Shown here piece after piece: positions 23,042 to 33,449 of a DNA stretch of 64,000 nucleotides. Position 1 is the stretch's first letter; the number at the start of each line of letters is the position of its first letter. The translations under genes were made by a program, and so were the position numbers. The stretch covers positions 267,737,518 to 267,801,517 of the forward strand of contig NC_057796.1 in the NCBI RefSeq assembly GCF_018294505.1. Direction: 5' to 3'. The notes beneath the pieces are model-generated. The model was not told the origin of the DNA, searched no databases, and was given only the letters and a program-made list of their open reading frames with translations. This DNA comes from Triticum aestivum. Lineage: Eukaryota; Streptophyta; Magnoliopsida; Poales; Poaceae.

Positions 23042-23735
23042 GTGTTCACCACAAGCCTGTGCAAGCGAGATCAGAAAATCCATAAGCGGGCGGTGAACTC
23101 GGTTGGGCCGGCGATGCCTCGGTATTTAAGGTGGTCTGAGCAGCCTATTGTATGGAGCCGTGAGGATCACCCGCCCCGGGTTGACAATCCAGGTCAGTTG
23201 GCACTGGTGGTTGCTCCACAGGTAGGAGGGTATAAGCTTACGAAGGTGCTCATGGATGGGGGCAGCAGTATCAATATCCTTTACTATGAAACCTTTTGTC
23301 GTATGAATTTGACTGGCACGGATCTTAAGGCATCTTCTACTATTTTTCATGGGGTGGCGCCTGGTAAGTCGGCGTATCCAGTGGGTAAGATAACACTGGA
23401 GGTGGATTTTAGAGATGACAAGACTCCAGAGCTGAGAAGTTGACCTTTGAGGTGGTAAATATCAAAATCCCATACCATGCTTTGTTTGGGCGACCGGCTT
23501 ACGCAAGTTTATGGCGCGGCCATGTTATGTTTATTTTCAGCTTAAGATGTCGGGTTATAAGGGCACCATCACGGTGGATGGTAATAGAAAGATTTCCCTG
23601 GATTGTGAAGAGGGCGAGGCTGCGTACGCTGAGTTGGCTTGTGCCACTGAGGAGTTGAAGTTTTATAAAGACAATGTTGACCCGGCAGATATGACGCCTT
23701 TGAAGAAGCCAACCATAGAGAATGACCCGTGTTGA
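23042..23735 (+). pseudogene. Tat-1 aspartic protease region
   Basis: The frame from 23042 to 23443 includes KVLMDGGSSINILY, the protease active-site loop, with DGG in place of the commoner D(S/T)G as is usual in Tat elements. A stop at 23441-23443 and two frame changes (23440-23658, then 23511-23735) break the C-terminal half, which contains the conserved PYHALFGRPAYA segment. The normal role is to cut Gag-Pol. It is not functional as it stands. Confidence 0.8.
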
Positions 23736-25251
23736 AGTTTAAGTCGGCAGATGATACTAAGATGGTTGATTTTGTCCCTGGCGACTCATCAAAGCAATTC
23801 AGCATCAGTGCTAATATGGATCCGAAATACGAAAGCGCGCTCATCGAGTTCATCCATGAGAACTGGGACATCTTTGCATGGAAACCTTCTGACATGCCAG
23901 GTGTACCGAGGGAACTCGCTGAGCACACTCATAATGTGGATCCCAAGTTCAAGCCGGTCAGGCAGTTTCTTTGTCGTTTTAATGAGGAAAGGCGCAAGGC
24001 AATTGGTGAAGAGGTGGCCCGGCTCTTGGCGGCAGGGCTCATCATTGAAGTTTTTCATCCTGAGTGGTTGGCTAACCCGGTGCTGGTACTTAAGAAAAAT
24101 GGCACTTGGCGCATGTGTGTGGATTATACAGACCTTAACAAGGTATGTCCGGGTCATCCTTTTGCTCTCCCACGTATTGATCGGATTATTGATGCTACGG
24201 CGGGTTATGAGCGTTTGAGCTTTTTGGATGCTTACTATGGTTATCATCAGATCAATATGTCAGTTAAGGACCAGGAGAAGACAACTTTCATCACTCCCTT
24301 TGGAGCCTTCTGCTATGTGTCTATGCCTTTTGGGTTCAAGAGTGCCCGGGCGACTTACCAACGGTGTGTTCAGAATTTCCTCCATGGCCAGATTGGGCGC
24401 AATGTTGATGCTTATGTGGATGATATTGTAGTGAAATCTAGGAAGAAGGAGACCTTGATTGAGGATCTAAAAGAGACCTTTGACAATCTCCGGGTCTATA
24501 AAATGATGCTTAACCTGGCCAAGTGTGTTTTTGGCGTACCAGCAGGAAAGTTATTGTGTTTCCTAGTTTCTGAGAGGGGCATTGAAGCAAACCCGGAGAA
24601 GATCAAGGCTAGAACCTCTTTGGCTAAGCCAGCATGTATCAATGACGTCCAACATTTGGCGGGTCGTATCGCAGCTTTGAGTCGGTTTATAAGCCGCCTG
24701 GGAGAGAAGGCTATCCCTTTGTATCAAATGATGAAGAAGACAGATGATTTTTTCTGGAGTGATGCTGCTAGTTAGGCATTTGAGGCGCTTAAGAAACAAC
24801 TGGCTGAGCCGCCAGTTCTTGCAGCTCCAATTGAAAAGGAGCCCTTGCTTTTATATGTGGCTGTAAACAACAGAGTTGTTAGTGTGGCAGTTGTCGTTGA
24901 AAGGAAGGAATAAGACAAGGAGTATCTGGTTCAACAGCCAGTTTATTATGTCAGTGAGGTTCTCATTGAGTCTAATCAGAGATACCCACATTGGCAGAAA
25001 CTGGTTTACGACATGTTCATGGCCAGTCGCAAGTTGAAACAACATTTCCTTGGTCATCCCATCACTGTGGTTAGTTCTTCTCCATTGGGGGATATTATTC
25101 AAAACAGAAAAGCCACAGGTCAGGTAGCTAAGTGGGCCATTGAGCTGGGACCCCATGGCTTGAAGTATGTGCCTTGGACGGCTATAAAATATCAGGAAAT
25201 TTTGGATTTTATCAATGATTGGACGGAGCTGCAGATGCCTGAGGATAAGCC
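23729..25251 (+). pseudogene. Tat-1 reverse transcriptase and RNase H
   Basis: A long frame from 23729 carries the RT fingers and palm: LVLKKNGTWRMCVDYTDLNK, then SFLDAYYGYHQI, FITPFGAFCYVSMPFG and the catalytic box YVDDIVV near 24414-24434. The thumb and connection run to a TAG at 24772-24774; a further TAA lies at 24911-24913. The first RNase H follows (about 24810-25150; PLLLYVAVNNR and HWQKLVYDMFMASRKL). Sequence similarity continues through both stops, so they are late nonsense mutations. The enzyme would copy element RNA into DNA in the cytoplasmic particle. Residues of the YVDD box are intact. Confidence 0.9.
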
Positions 25252-25745
25252 GGACAATACATATTGGACTATTCATTTTGATGGGTCCAGGCAATTGGAA
25301 GGCTCGGGGGCTGGAGTTATATTGACTTCCCCACGAGGTGATAAATTTTGTTATGTTTTAAGATTGATGTTCCCTTGTACTAACAATGCAGCTGAGTATG
25401 AAGCCTTACTCCATGGTCTTCGAATGGCTAAAGAGATGAATCTAAGCCGGGTAAGATGCTTTGGCGACTCAGATTTGGTGGCTCAGCAAAGTGTCAGGAA
25501 CTTGGGATTCAAAGGATCCACTCATGGCGGCTTATCGCCGAGAGGTTGATGCTATTGCTGGTTATTTCAAAGGATATGAAGTGGAGCATATTGATCGAAG
25601 GAAAAATGAAGCAACTGATGCGTTAAGCCAGCTTGGGTCTCGGCGTAAGCCGGTGCCCCCTAATGTTTTCCTTGATGTTTTGCATAACCCATCGGTAAAG
25701 TTGCCTAGAGAGGAGGACTTGGCAGTTCCTGACCCGGTGGCATAG
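25252..25745 (+). pseudogene. Tat-1 second (archaeal-like) RNase H domain
   Basis: The segment begins NTYWTIHFDGSRQLEGSGAG and includes TNNAAEYEALLHGL and RCFGDSDLVAQQ, the D-E-D pattern of an RNase H fold. It is separate from the RNase H joined to RT. Such an extra aRH domain before integrase marks the Tat lineage. A frameshift near 25490 moves the tail to another frame (VDAIAGYFKGYEVEHIDRRK, with the conserved last Asp). The domain ends at a TAG (25743-25745) that also exists at the same place in Tat-2. Confidence 0.85.
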
Positions 25746-27034
25746 TTGGTAGCGGCTCTTCATGTTATCCCTGATTGGACTATTCCATATATGGCGTATA
25801 TGACCCGGGGCGAGTTACCTAAGGATGAAACTTTGGCCAGGCAAACAACCCGGAGATCTAAGTCAATGACTATTGTCAATGGTGAGCTTCACAGATGCAG
25901 TGTTACACGGGTGTTTCAACGATGCATTTCCCCTGAGGAGGGCCGTGAAATTTTAAGATATATTCATGAAGGAGATTGCGGTCATCATGCTGGCTCTAAG
26001 TCTCTCGTTGCTAAGGCTTTTTATCATGGGTTTTGTTGGCTGACGGCTCATGCTGATGCAAAAAAACTGGTCAGTAAGTGTGATGGTTGTCAGAAATTTT
26101 CAAGACGAGCTCATGTGCCGGCTCAAGAATTGAGAATGATTCCAATTACTTGGCTGTTTGCAATCTGGGGGATGGATATGGTGGGGCATTTCAAATGGTC
26201 TAAGGATAAAAAGACTCATCTCTTGGTTGCGGTTGACAAGTTTACAAAGTGTGTTGAGGCTGAGCCGGTCAGCAAATGTGATGCACCCACAGCGATTCAA
26301 TTCGTCAAAAAGGTGATCTTTTGTTTTGGATATCCTCATAGTATCATTACTAATAATGGTACTAATCTGTCTAAGGGGGCAATGAAAGAATTTTGTCAAC
26401 AAGAGCATATCCGGCTTGATGTATCACCAGTGGCTCACCCTCAGTGTAATGGCCAAGCTGAACGAGCTAATCAATAAATCTTGAGAGGTATCAAGCCCCG
26501 GCTTATGGTCCCTTTCAGAGGACACCGTGTTGTTGGGTGGAGGATTTGCCCTCGGTGCCTTGGAGTATCAATACCACCCCCAACAGATCTACGGGTTACA
26601 CGCCTTTCTTCATGGTTTACGGAGCTAAGGCGATTCTCCCTAGTGACATACATCACGACTCGCCTTGTGTGGCGGCTTGTGTTGAAGCTGATAATGAGAA
26701 AGCACGTCAGGATGCTATTGACCTGTTGGATGAAGAGCGTGACCTTGCGGCGGCTCGTTCGGCGATTTACCAGCAAGATCTGCGTCGTTATCACAGCCAT
26801 CGGGTAAAAACTAGGACCTTTCAAGAAGGAGATTTGGTACTCCGGCTCATCCAGGACCAAACTGACATGCACAATTTATCTCCACCTTGGGAAGGGCCTT
26901 TTGTGGTCCGCAAAAATCTGAACAACGGGTCATACTACCTTATCGATGTTCGAGACCACAAGGACTCACGCACGTCAGAGGAGGAGACCCACCGGCCGTG
27001 GAATATTGCTCATCTTCGGCCTTATTACACCTGA
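25746..27034 (+). pseudogene. Tat-1 integrase
   Basis: Residues of the HHCC zinc domain are visible (HEGDCGHHAGS ... CDGCQKF). The DDE core starts with WGMDMVGHF and ends with HPQCNGQAERANQ. The second catalytic Asp is replaced: the codon at 26352-26354 is AAT, giving TNNGTN where TDNGTN is expected. A TAA follows NGQAERANQ at 26475. After a frame change, the C-terminal domain continues from 26537 to 27034 (GYTPFFMVYGA, LSPPWEGPFVV, WNIAHLRPYYT). It would insert the DNA copy into chromosomes; the Asp to Asn change alone should abolish that. Confidence 0.88.
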
Positions 27035-28349
27035 GCCACCGGCTCTCGTGACGTACATACTTTTTTCATTGTATATATTATGATTAGTATAATAAACCTG
27101 GCATCCCTGATGATTCGGGGCCTCTGTCGATTCATTTCTGAGAATCTGAGTCTTTATTTACATCACAAGGTCACTTGGGGGCTTCGTGCTCATTGAGCAC
27201 AGCTATGACCCTTTTGATCCGGCTTGAACTCCTTGATTGCAAAAACTTGGGTGCTTCCTACTCATTGAACATAGCTGTGACTACCCTACTGATCCGGCTT
27301 GTAAGCCTGGATCACAATATTACTTGGGGGCTTTTTGTTAAATGAACAAAAGCTTTGTTGTCCTGCGTAATAGGCTTGGACGCCAGGTGTATTCACCAAA
27401 AATCTGGGTTATCCTGCCTTTGTAAGTTTGCCACTCCGACCAGGTAATCCTGGAATGACTCGCCGTACTCTTGACAGTTAATCTTTTAAAGACCCTGAAC
27501 TTGTCAAAGTTAAAACGGCGATTTGGTCATGTGAGGCTCGGCTTACAGGTTTGAATTAAGGAGTAACTCAGTGGCTGTGTAGCCCTTGAATAGCACTTGA
27601 TGTTGAGGCATGGCAGCCTTTGAATGCCTTGATTTTCTGTTTTATTTTTCCTTCGAATATTTTTGGTGACTTATATTTGTGCCATATTGATATATGGTCG
27701 AAATTTGATTCAAGCCATGATGCCTTGATCTTTATTTGATAAAATCCGGTGTTTTGATAACCTGGCCTGGCTTTGGACGTTAAGTCGCCAGTGTATGATG
27801 TTTATATCTATGGTGTCCTGTACTCTCGAAGTTTGGGGGTGTTACCCTTTGCTGTCTGTGGCGTTGTAAGTCGGCGGCGTGGATAAATCACATCGAGTCA
27901 TGTGTTCTGTATTGGGACTGTTGCCCTTATTGCACTTGGCCTTGTAAGCCGACAATACACATAAGTATCACATGAATGATATTTATTTTGTTATAATTAT
28001 ATGAGGTTTTGGTAAGCCGGCCCTGGTTATGGACGTTATAGTCAACAGTGGTTTGTTATATGGGGCTTTTTGACCCGCCTTGGGGTAAACCGCCAAGGTA
28101 CGTGTGCTCTTTTTGTATGAAGGGTTTATGACAATATGCTTACGCAAAATTGATAATGACTATGAGCTTGAACATTAGATCATCAAAGAAGATCAATACA
28201 GCTCATCAAAGTGTTTTGCAAGTAAACATGCACGATGGCATGGCAGATAAGTTGTTTGAAAGCTAGCCTATTACAAGGCAACTGATGGCCCAAAAGAATA
28301 ATTGTTCTGAATAGTCTCACAAAGAGCAGATGCTAAGCCGGCCTGCGGC
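27035..28349. other. Tat-1 spacer between pol and the antisense gene
   Basis: No coding signal on either strand. From about 27172 to 27340 there are two to three degenerate 72-bp copies of a unit around CACTTGGGGGCTTCGTGCTC...GATCCGGCTT. Shorter relatives of TTGGGGGCT recur further on. The matching spacer in Tat-2 (50960-52205) has a clearer 65-bp array. It is flanked by converging genes, so it would hold both 3' ends. Confidence 0.7.
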
Positions 28350-31300
28350 TTACTGATCTTGGCCTTGGCGCATTGAAGGTTGTGGGTCATCCAGCGCCGG
28401 TTCATCCTCCTCCTCTTCACCCATTGGCTGGAAGTCAGAGGTTGCCCAGTTGATCCCAGTCAAAGCTTTGAATACAGCTTCATCACTTATAAGCGTTGAC
28501 GGGTCAATATCAGGGGCAAAAGTGTGCTTACGGATCGGTGGAGTCAGGTCCTGTGACTCATGACTCGGCGCCCTTGACCTTCTTATTGTCAGCGTCGTAA
28601 ACCGGTTGATAATGTGACAGATTGGTATCTTCAGCCAGCTTGCTTGCTAGAGGACACATTTCCCTCGCTATTGAAGCGAAGTCCTCTGCGCTGAAAGGAG
28701 ACCCGTCCTATTTCATGCTGGGGCAACCATTCGCTAAGTCCGTCGGTTCAAGATATGCTTGCCATGCCTTAGCCCGGGTTAGCGCGGTGAGAGAACTGGC
28801 TCTGGCAGCTGATTTCTTCCGTTCATCAATCGGCAGAGGCATCACAGATAGCTTCTCCAATGTATCCTTGATAAGGGTTGGCGGCTGTTTCTTATGAGCG
28901 GCTATGCAGATAGCTTGTTGCGCGCCAGTATATAATTGCTCTATGAGGCTATATGCGGCTTTTAATTTTTTGCGCATATCTGAGCCAATGTGGGCAACTC
29001 TGGAGCCTGCATCATCAAGTAAAATTTATAAGCTGGGTGCATAGTGATTACAATGCATTGAAAGCAAAAATTGAGATGAAGTTACTTACCGAAGATGGCA
29101 GCAGTCATGGCATTGACTTGATGTTTTAAACCGGCGAGCTCTTCAGCCACCGGTTGAAGAGCTGCTTCGGCGTCTTCTGCTCTTTTCAACAGAGCTGATT
29201 TTTCTGTCTCCCAGCTTGCTTGATCAGCTTTGAAGTCCTTCTTCAACTTTTCTATCTCCGCTAAGGCGGTGGTCAGTTCTATTTTAGCCTTGGAGGTCTG
29301 AGACTACTGAGACTTGATGTTTTCTTGAAGATCAGCAACTTGGGAGTTTTTGACAGTGAGTTCAGCCTGCAGGTTATAAACAATAGCCGGGTTAAAATCA
29401 TCTTATTTGGAAGTCCCAAGCACAATACAAATATTTTACTTGGCACTTGGGGCTAATGCACCTTGCTCTTTTTCAAGACAAGTTTATGATGACCTGGTTG
29501 CTATATGATGATTATAGCCGGTTCATGGGGGCTATATGCTTCAAATTTCTGGACACATGTGGTAATGAGATCCAGCTTATCTTGACAGATTAAGCTGGCC
29601 CTTGAGGGCTACAGATGTGAAATGGCTCATCTTGACAGATTAAGACGGCCCTTGGGGGCTACACATTCAAAGTTGAAGTATTATTATTGGAAGTCCCGAT
29701 TTATCTTGAAAGTATAAACCGGCCCTTGGGGCTATTGGAATTGATCTACAAAGCTATTGAAGTTTACAACACATTCTATTCTATTATGTCCAATGAACTT
29801 GGCGGCTAATGGAAGGTATTTATATGAAGAGAGTGGACGTGTTTACCTCAAAACGCTCCTTCATCAACTTTACTTAGCCGGCTTCATAGTCACGGCTTGT
29901 GTAAAGGCGGTTCAGGTACCCAGAGTGAATCCCTTGGGCACTGAAATGAGCATAGCTTTCCAGATTGGCTGACCACTTGCCCTTGTCAGCAACGGAAATT
30001 TCTTCCTTAGTGTTGTGCTTTCACAAGACAGTAGGCTTGCCCGGCTCTGCATAACCATGCCCAGTGATGGTAACATCATCATCTTTTTCTTCAGCCGGCT
30101 TGATAGGGCTTGGCGGCTTAGTGGGGCTCGGCGGAGTGGTGATGGCTGGGTCAACATCCATCTGGTCAAAGTCACTATTGTGATCAACCAGTGGCGGTTC
30201 ATCAACTGTGGCTTTAGGGGCTTGATGAAAGGTCTCTGCTGACTGCTGCTCCGGCTCAGAAGGGTTTTCAGGAGTTTTTGTCACCTTCATCTTCTTACTG
30301 GGCTTTGCCATAGCCCTGTGAATGAAACACAAGATAAGGTTAGTACAACAGTTGAGTATATAATTGAAAGCAAAGATTTGACAGTCTTACCCAGGCACCG
30401 GTTTGAAGGCCGGGAGTCTCCAGAGGAAGAATGAGACGTTCCCTGATAATTTGAATCGAAAGGATTTAGAGGTTGTTGAAAAAGACCAGTCCTAAGATAA
30501 GTTAAGTCGGAGTTTGTTGAGACCTCTGGACGACGCTTGCGAGGGGCTAGGGTGTTCGGTAAGCCGGAGGAAAGGATCCCGCTCCCGCTGTTCCAGGTTG
30601 TGCAGCAAGCTTTGTGTTGCTGCTTCTTCAAAATAAAGTTGGGATCCAAATAAGCCAAAGGATGAGAAAACCTTACTTTCCTGCTTGCTTGGCGAGTTTT
30701 CTGTTTTGGCACAAATTCTGAGCCGGCGGAAAGAACAATTACCTCTTCGTCACCCGCACGGCTGGCTTCGGCTTCCTCCTGATAACAATCATTGCCAATG
30801 AGATGTACAAAAAATGAGCCAAGAGAGTCAAGTTCTACCTCCGACTCATCATCATCATCGTCATCATCCAAGTTTAACTCGGCGGGATCGGTGATCGTCT
30901 TCTTGGCAAGCCTTTTGGTGGCCTTGGTCTTGGTACGGGCTAGTTTGGCCAGCTTATATTGCGGCTTCTTCTTCCAAAATGGAGAGTCGGCCTGTTGAGA
31001 TCAAATAATCATAAGTGGACAGTATTAACGCAAATAAGATTGAACACAGAGTGTGCAACGCTTACAGCTGGTGGCTTGTTGAAGGTGCAGAAAGGACTAA
31101 GTCCGGTTTTATTGCATTCTGCCCAAGTTTCGTTTAGCAACGCCTTGGTGGCTTCGGTGATTTCTGTGTCAGATAGTTGAATATCGCAGTGGTGCTGGGG
31201 ATCTTTCAGATCGCCAGTATATTTACACATTAAGCCGGGGCGACGGCTTAATGGTAAGATCCTCCAGGAGACCCAGCACCGAACAAGGTTGATGCCAGTT

Positions 31301-31952
31301 AAGCCATTGGCCATGAAGGCTCTGAGCTTAGAAAACGTGGGCGCATACTAGGCCCGCTCCTTTGTGCTGATTCGCGGTGGGAGTGGATGTGTGTTGCTAA
31401 GCCGGTGGTCGCGGTAACCCGGCAGAGGATTCTCGTCTGCTGGAGATGTGTTTTGACAATAGAACCAAGTTTGGTTCCAGTCCTTGGGATGGCTGGGCGG
31501 CTTGGCATAAGGAAAACTGGCTTCTTTTCTCTTCTGAATTGAAACTCCACCGAGTTCCAAACTGGGCCCGTCAGTAAACTCTGTCTCACGGTTTAAGTAA
31601 TAAAATTCTCTAAACAATTCAACTGTGGGCTCCTCTTGAAGATAAGCTTCACAGAATACTTGGAAGTTGCAAATATTGGACACAGAATTGGGCCCAATGT
31701 CTTGATGATGAAGTTGTAAAAAGTGAAATACATGTCGAAAGAACTTTGAGCCGGGAGGCTAAACCCCCTGATCATGTGGTCAGTAAAAACAATCACTTCT
31801 CCTTCCTTGGGCTCAGGAGGATTTTCAATGTCCGGGACCCTCTAGTGGATGTCCTCTTTCTTGGCTAAGGTGCCAGTTGCAACAAAGTTGTTCAGGTCTT
31901 CCTCGGTGACCCGGGATGGGACCCAGTTGCAAGCAGTGAACGTCTTAGTCAT
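28350..31952 (-). pseudogene. Antisense gene of Tat-1 (PF04195-like), five coding exons
   Basis: Exons on the minus strand: 31952-31066, 30991-30391, 30316-29847, 29366-29091, 29006-28350 (stop TAA), each bounded by GT and AG. Exon 1 begins MTKTFTACNWVPSRVTEEDL and includes LQEEPTVELFREF and HPKDWNQTWFYC. This resembles the plant Transposase_28 / putative gypsy type transposon family (PF04195). Exon 2 has an Asp run (about 30845-30865) and basic segments. Exon 3 is Pro/Ser/acid-rich. Exon 4 is a coiled coil (DFKADQASWETEKSALLKRA). Exon 5 has KKLKAAYSLIEQLYTGAQQ and an acidic tail. Frame breaks: one lost C near 31752, a shift at the end of exon 2, a shift in exon 3 near 30020, a stop in exon 4, and one at 28709 in exon 5. 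Function is unknown. Boundaries match Tat-2 exon for exon, so the gene belongs to the element. Confidence 0.8.
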
Positions 31953-32450
31953 TTTTGATGATCTGAAAAGATGATTATGCCAGTTTAAGATTACGTGGTT
32001 AAGCCGGCTGTTGTTTCAAGGGTAAACAATGATGAAACGTGCATGCAAATGTGTTAAGCCGGAGGATAGCATTGGAGTTATAAAGGTAAAAACTATTGGC
32101 GGCTTAAGAGGGGACTAATGGTACCTGGCCGGTTACAGTTTATGAGTTAAGCCGCCCACACAGTTATTGTTTTTCAGATCTGTGAGTGGAAAAATTCCTA
32201 AGTGTTCGACAAACAGGTTTTATAGATTGGTGCTATGATTTTCGATCTACGACAGTTCAAAGAATGGAAAAATCTCTAAACCTAAGTTACAGCAGCTGAG
32301 CAGTTCATGTGTCCAGATTGAATCTCTCACGCAGAGGAAGTGTTCAAATATCAAAAATGAGTATTACAACTAATGCCGCACAGGAGGAGTACTAAGGTAA
32401 GATCAACAACACCTAATGGGATCTACAGTGAGGAAAGGAGGACAGCGTAC

Positions 32451-32610
32451 CAGAGCCGTTGAGCAGCGGAGGCGCGCGGGCAAACTTCGGTACGCACAGG
32501 TTGATGCAGCGGCCGAGGTTGAGGTAGCGGCGAAGGTCGACGGCGGCAGCTGAGCTCGGGCGCTGAGGCGTCGAGAGGAAGAAGATGAAGACGAGGAGGC
32601 AAGGGGGAAA
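32451..32610 (-). promoter_or_regulatory. 5' leader exon of the Tat-1 antisense gene
   Basis: Downstream of the TATA box on the minus strand lies a C/T-rich leader that ends at CTCTG before a GTACGC donor (32450-32449). The matching acceptor TTTTCAG ends at 31963, ten bases before the ATG at 31952, implying a leader intron of about 490 bp. The Tat-2 copy has the same plan with a better donor, GTAAGT. The transcription start is inferred from the TATA spacing, not observed. Confidence 0.6.
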
Positions 32611-32631
32611 ACTGAAAGGGACCCCTGGCCC

Positions 32632-32639
32632 TATTTATA
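32632..32639 (-). promoter_or_regulatory. TATA box for the Tat-1 antisense gene
   Basis: TATAAATA on the minus strand, followed by AGGGCCAGG; the Tat-2 copy at 56559-56566 reads TATAAATA then AGGCCAGG. Conservation in both copies supports a promoter directed away from the 3' LTR and into the element. Confidence 0.65.
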
Positions 32640-32918
32640 AGGCAGAAGGATAAGTGGCATGCACGGGAATCGAGGAGGCTGAAAAATGGATAAGTGCGGC
32701 ACAGATGCCCCGATTTTCGGAGATTCATTAAAAGTGAAGGCATATTAAGATTTGGGCTTCGTGTGATATTAATGGGAGATGATGTCATGGCGGCTTAGCA
32801 CGATTCTGTGAGCTGACGTCACGGCGGGTTATGAAATCCTGAAAGGACAATTGATGCAAGGATTTTTTCTAAGTGTTGAAGATTGATATGAACAAGTTCA
32901 CATCAACCTGGGGCCTAA
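32640..32918 (+). other. Antisense promoter upstream region and polypurine tract
   Basis: No gene. The last bases before the 3' LTR, GGGGCCTAA (32910-32918), are identical in Tat-2 and act as the polypurine tract. TGACGTCA-like words occur near 32780 (GATGATGTCA) and 32814-32821 (TGACGTCA), possible cis elements of the antisense promoter. Confidence 0.55.
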
Positions 32919-33449
32919 TGTTGGGGATATAACTATGGGGTATGACCTACCCAGGAGGGGCCGGGTCATACCACTGGCGGTTCATAATGAGAAGGCCCAT
33001 GAAGATATTGAAGATGGCGGTTCACGAAGTAGGCTTACTGCCCAAGACCCAAAGGCGACTTGAGGCCCACGGGCGTAAACCGCCATATGTTAACTTGTAT
33101 GTTAATGAAAGTGTTGTTCTGTCACCGAGCCGGACATGTTGTGTATGTGCCGGCTGGGACTCTGTAAACCGTCGGGCATCAGCCTGTGTATGAAGGGGTG
33201 ACCCGGCGACGGTTTAGGGCAAGAAAGAAGAGATCGAGAACTAGGTCAAGCGTATTCGCTCCTTGGTAATCGAAGCCCAAACAATACAACCCTAAACTGG
33301 AGTAGGCCTTTACCTCCACCACGAGGGACTGAACTAGTATAAACTCTCTGTGTCCCTTGTCTTGTTTAACCCCTTCAAGCTAACTACGTTGCGATGGCTC
33401 CACACCTAAGTCCTCATGTTAGGGCATCTGCCGTGACAATTCCACGACA
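32919..33449 (+). repeat. Tat-1 3' LTR
   Basis: 531 bp, TGTTGGGGATATAACTATGG to ATTCCACGACA. It matches the 5' LTR remnant and the Tat-2 LTR (56799-57322). Right flank AAAAG is the expected target-site duplication; the left partner is outside the window. Confidence 0.92.

Larger units (their letters stand above)
3522..33449 (+). mobile_element. Tat-1: Tat-lineage Ty3/Gypsy retrotransposon, nested inserts inside
   Basis: The order is partial 5' LTR, PBS, gag, protease, RT, RNase H, second RNase H, integrase, an antisense gene, PPT, 3' LTR. The second (archaeal-like) RNase H before integrase and the antisense ORF are hallmarks of the Tat lineage. The 3' LTR (531 bp) starts TGTTGGGGATATAAC and ends CCACGACA; the 5' LTR keeps only its last 270 bp. 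After subtracting CACTA-1 (16.7 kb) the element is about 13.2 kb. Numerous stops and frameshifts show it is inactive. It interrupts the minus-strand pol of an Athila element, visible right of 33449; the left flank is outside the window. Confidence 0.9.

Noticed and set aside
28350..31952. Antisense gene as a captured host gene
   Set aside because: It occurs at the same place with the same exons in two separate insertions, so it is part of the element family.
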